Shown in pieces: positions 62,919 to 64,000 of a stretch of DNA of 64,000 bases. The position numbers were made by a program, and so were the translations under genes. A model generated the notes under the pieces. It was not told the origin of the DNA, searched no databases, and saw only the letters and a program-made list of their open reading frames with translations. Source of the DNA: Paenibacillus xylanexedens (lineage in GTDB: Bacteria > Bacillota > Bacilli > Paenibacillales > Paenibacillaceae); contig NZ_CP018620.1 in the NCBI RefSeq assembly GCF_001908275.1, forward strand, positions 5,332,001-5,396,000, read 5' to 3'. Positions within the stretch are counted from its first letter, which is position 1, and every line of letters begins with the position of its first letter.

Positions 62919-63791
62919 ATGACCGAGAGCATGAAGGAAGACCACCATGAGTTTTTGGATATTATTTTCTTCACTCCATCTGAATTCGAGAAAGCTGGTG
63001 GCGCCTGGCCGATTCGCATCGGCCGTAATATAGCCAAGACCAACTATCATATTGGCCCTCGTACCACACCTTATCATTATTTGCTATTTGTGCTGGAGGG
63101 GGAAGGTACATTCATACAGAACGGACAGCGTCATGCCCTTCGTTCCAGGGATGCATTCTGTCTGTTTCCACATGTTACCCATGAGTACTGGACTGATCCA
63201 GAGAACACGTTGCAGAAAATATTTATTGCCTTTGACGGCGCACATGCAGCCGAACTATTGTCTCGGATCGGACTTACACCCGACTCACCATACCGTTCAG
63301 GTGTACTGACACCGGAGACCGCAAGTGCGATGCGCGCATTTATGGAGGATGTTCGCCAACCACAGGACGGAGCGAGTGATCTGGGACGACTCACCCGGTT
63401 TCTAAACCTCTTTGACCGGATAGCCCGTTCCCCGGCAACCAAAGGATTGCAACCGGATTCAGCCACACCTTGGCTTCAGAAAGGCAAGGAATACATGGAC
63501 ATTCATTTTGCAGGCGGCATCTCCGTGGAAGGTGTGTCTGCTCATGCGGGTGTGGATCGAACCCATTTTGCCAAACAGTTCCGCAAAGCCTATGGTCTGT
63601 CCCCTGTGCAATATATCCAGCAATTGAAAATGACCCAAGCCAAACGTCTACTCGTGCAGACGCCGCTAAGCTTAACTGAAGTGGCTCATTCCGTAGGTTA
63701 CCCGGACTTGTTCTCCTTCTCCAAGGCGTTCAAAAAGCAAGTCGGTCTGCCGCCCAATCGCTATCGGACAGCGGAGAGCACGAAAGAGTAA
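62919..63791 (+). CDS. AraC-family transcriptional regulator
   Basis: A 290-residue regulator. An N-terminal cupin/AraC-binding domain (about 20-160) has the LFVLEGEGTFIQNG and FCLFPHVTHEYW strands of a ligand pocket. The C-terminal double helix-turn-helix (about 190-290) has DRTHFAKQFRKAYGLSPVQYI and AHSVGYPDLFSFSKAFKKQVG. AAAGAGGTG precedes the ATG at 62919, better than 62880. It is divergent from ssuD and may control the ssuD-sugar transporter set (inference from layout). Confidence 0.88.
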   Translation: MTESMKEDHHEFLDIIFFTPSEFEKAGGAWPIRIGRNIAKTNYHIGPRTTPYHYLLFVLEGEGTFIQNGQRHALRSRDAFCLFPHVTHEYWTDPENTLQKIFIAFDGAHAAELLSRIGLTPDSPYRSGVLTPETASAMRAFMEDVRQPQDGASDLGRLTRFLNLFDRIARSPATKGLQPDSATPWLQKGKEYMDIHFAGGISVEGVSAHAGVDRTHFAKQFRKAYGLSPVQYIQQLKMTQAKRLLVQTPLSLTEVAHSVGYPDLFSFSKAFKKQVGLPPNRYRTAESTKE

Positions 63792-63811
63792 GGGAGCGAC
63801 CTTTCGCTCCC
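63792..63811 (+). terminator. Hairpin directly after the AraC-type gene
   Basis: GGGAGCGA pairs with TCGCTCCC around a 4-base loop and touches the stop codon. No T-run follows, so it is a weak or factor-assisted terminator. Confidence 0.4.
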
Positions 63812-63949
63812 CAGACTATAATCCATGCCTCATGCACCACGCATTGTGTACGGTTAGGTAAGATGTCTCCTTTACCAAATTGCAATGGACTCCTGAGATT
63901 CGTATCCTGTACATCATGGTGCTGCAAAATCCAGCACTAATCCACCACC

Positions 63950-63982
63950 AAAAAAAGCAAGCCCCATCTACCCGGGACTTGC
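63950..63982 (-). terminator. Intrinsic terminator for a gene beyond the right edge
   Basis: GCAAGTCCC and GGGCTTGC arms are followed on the minus strand by seven T. It probably ends a minus-strand gene lying past position 64000. Confidence 0.7.
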
Positions 63983-64000
63983 CTTCTTTCTATACTACAG

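Noticed and set aside
63730..63927. A 65-codon minus-strand ORF at the right edge
   Set aside because: It overlaps the AraC gene end, and the sequence has no coding character.

Overview
The window looks like chromosome of a Paenibacillus-type low-GC Gram-positive soil bacterium. Supporting signs are an SLH-anchored surface protein, a secreted pectate lyase, SleB-type and Amj-type cell-wall proteins, DUF3139, DUF6809 and YitT proteins, GGAGG ribosome sites, frequent GTG/TTG starts and intrinsic terminators throughout. This is inference from gene content, since no rRNA or marker gene is present. No tRNA, rRNA or CRISPR array was seen.

Left part (1-27.7 kb), mostly core. A sugar-catabolic cluster (Gfo/Idh oxidoreductase, TIM-barrel isomerase, ThuA-like protein) faces a divergent AraC regulator. 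A second oxidoreductase, a TVP38 membrane protein, MsrAB, the lipid II flippase Amj, a YdaT-like protein and YitT follow. A two-gene unit at 12.6-13.8 kb encodes a TIR-like protein with a probable sensor domain plus a translationally coupled small protein. A 1194-residue SLH protein, a gene behind a LexA-like box, cysteine synthase, an IS110-family element, a DinG-like helicase, catalase and a PL9 pectate lyase complete this part.

Middle part (28-50 kb), an accessory, AT-rich island. It holds a DUF4297 nuclease with an SMC-like zinc-hook ATPase (likely defence), a decayed IS5-type element with intact ends, a CoiA-like zinc protein, a GHKL-ATPase fused to a zinc metallopeptidase, a WXG100-EndoU toxin with immunity-like genes, and a three-gene RHS system (repeat protein, RHS toxin with an unrecognised tip, membrane-anchored immunity candidate). 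Between them lie fragments of toxins, immunity genes and DUF3139 genes, so the region has turned over its toxin modules repeatedly.

Right part (50-64 kb). yaaA and a frameshifted yaaA copy flank an SPFH operon. Small membrane and lipoproteins, a SleB-like hydrolase and an MFS transporter follow. Last comes an SsuD-like monooxygenase upstream of a CUT1 sugar transporter that lacks its ATPase, and an AraC regulator.

Four copies of a structured 140-200 bp repeat lie in the window. All have the same orientation and each lies 5' of a minus-strand gene (amj, yitT, the sugar-binding protein, ssuD). A separate 205 bp element with 12 bp inverted ends lies upstream of the last AraC gene.
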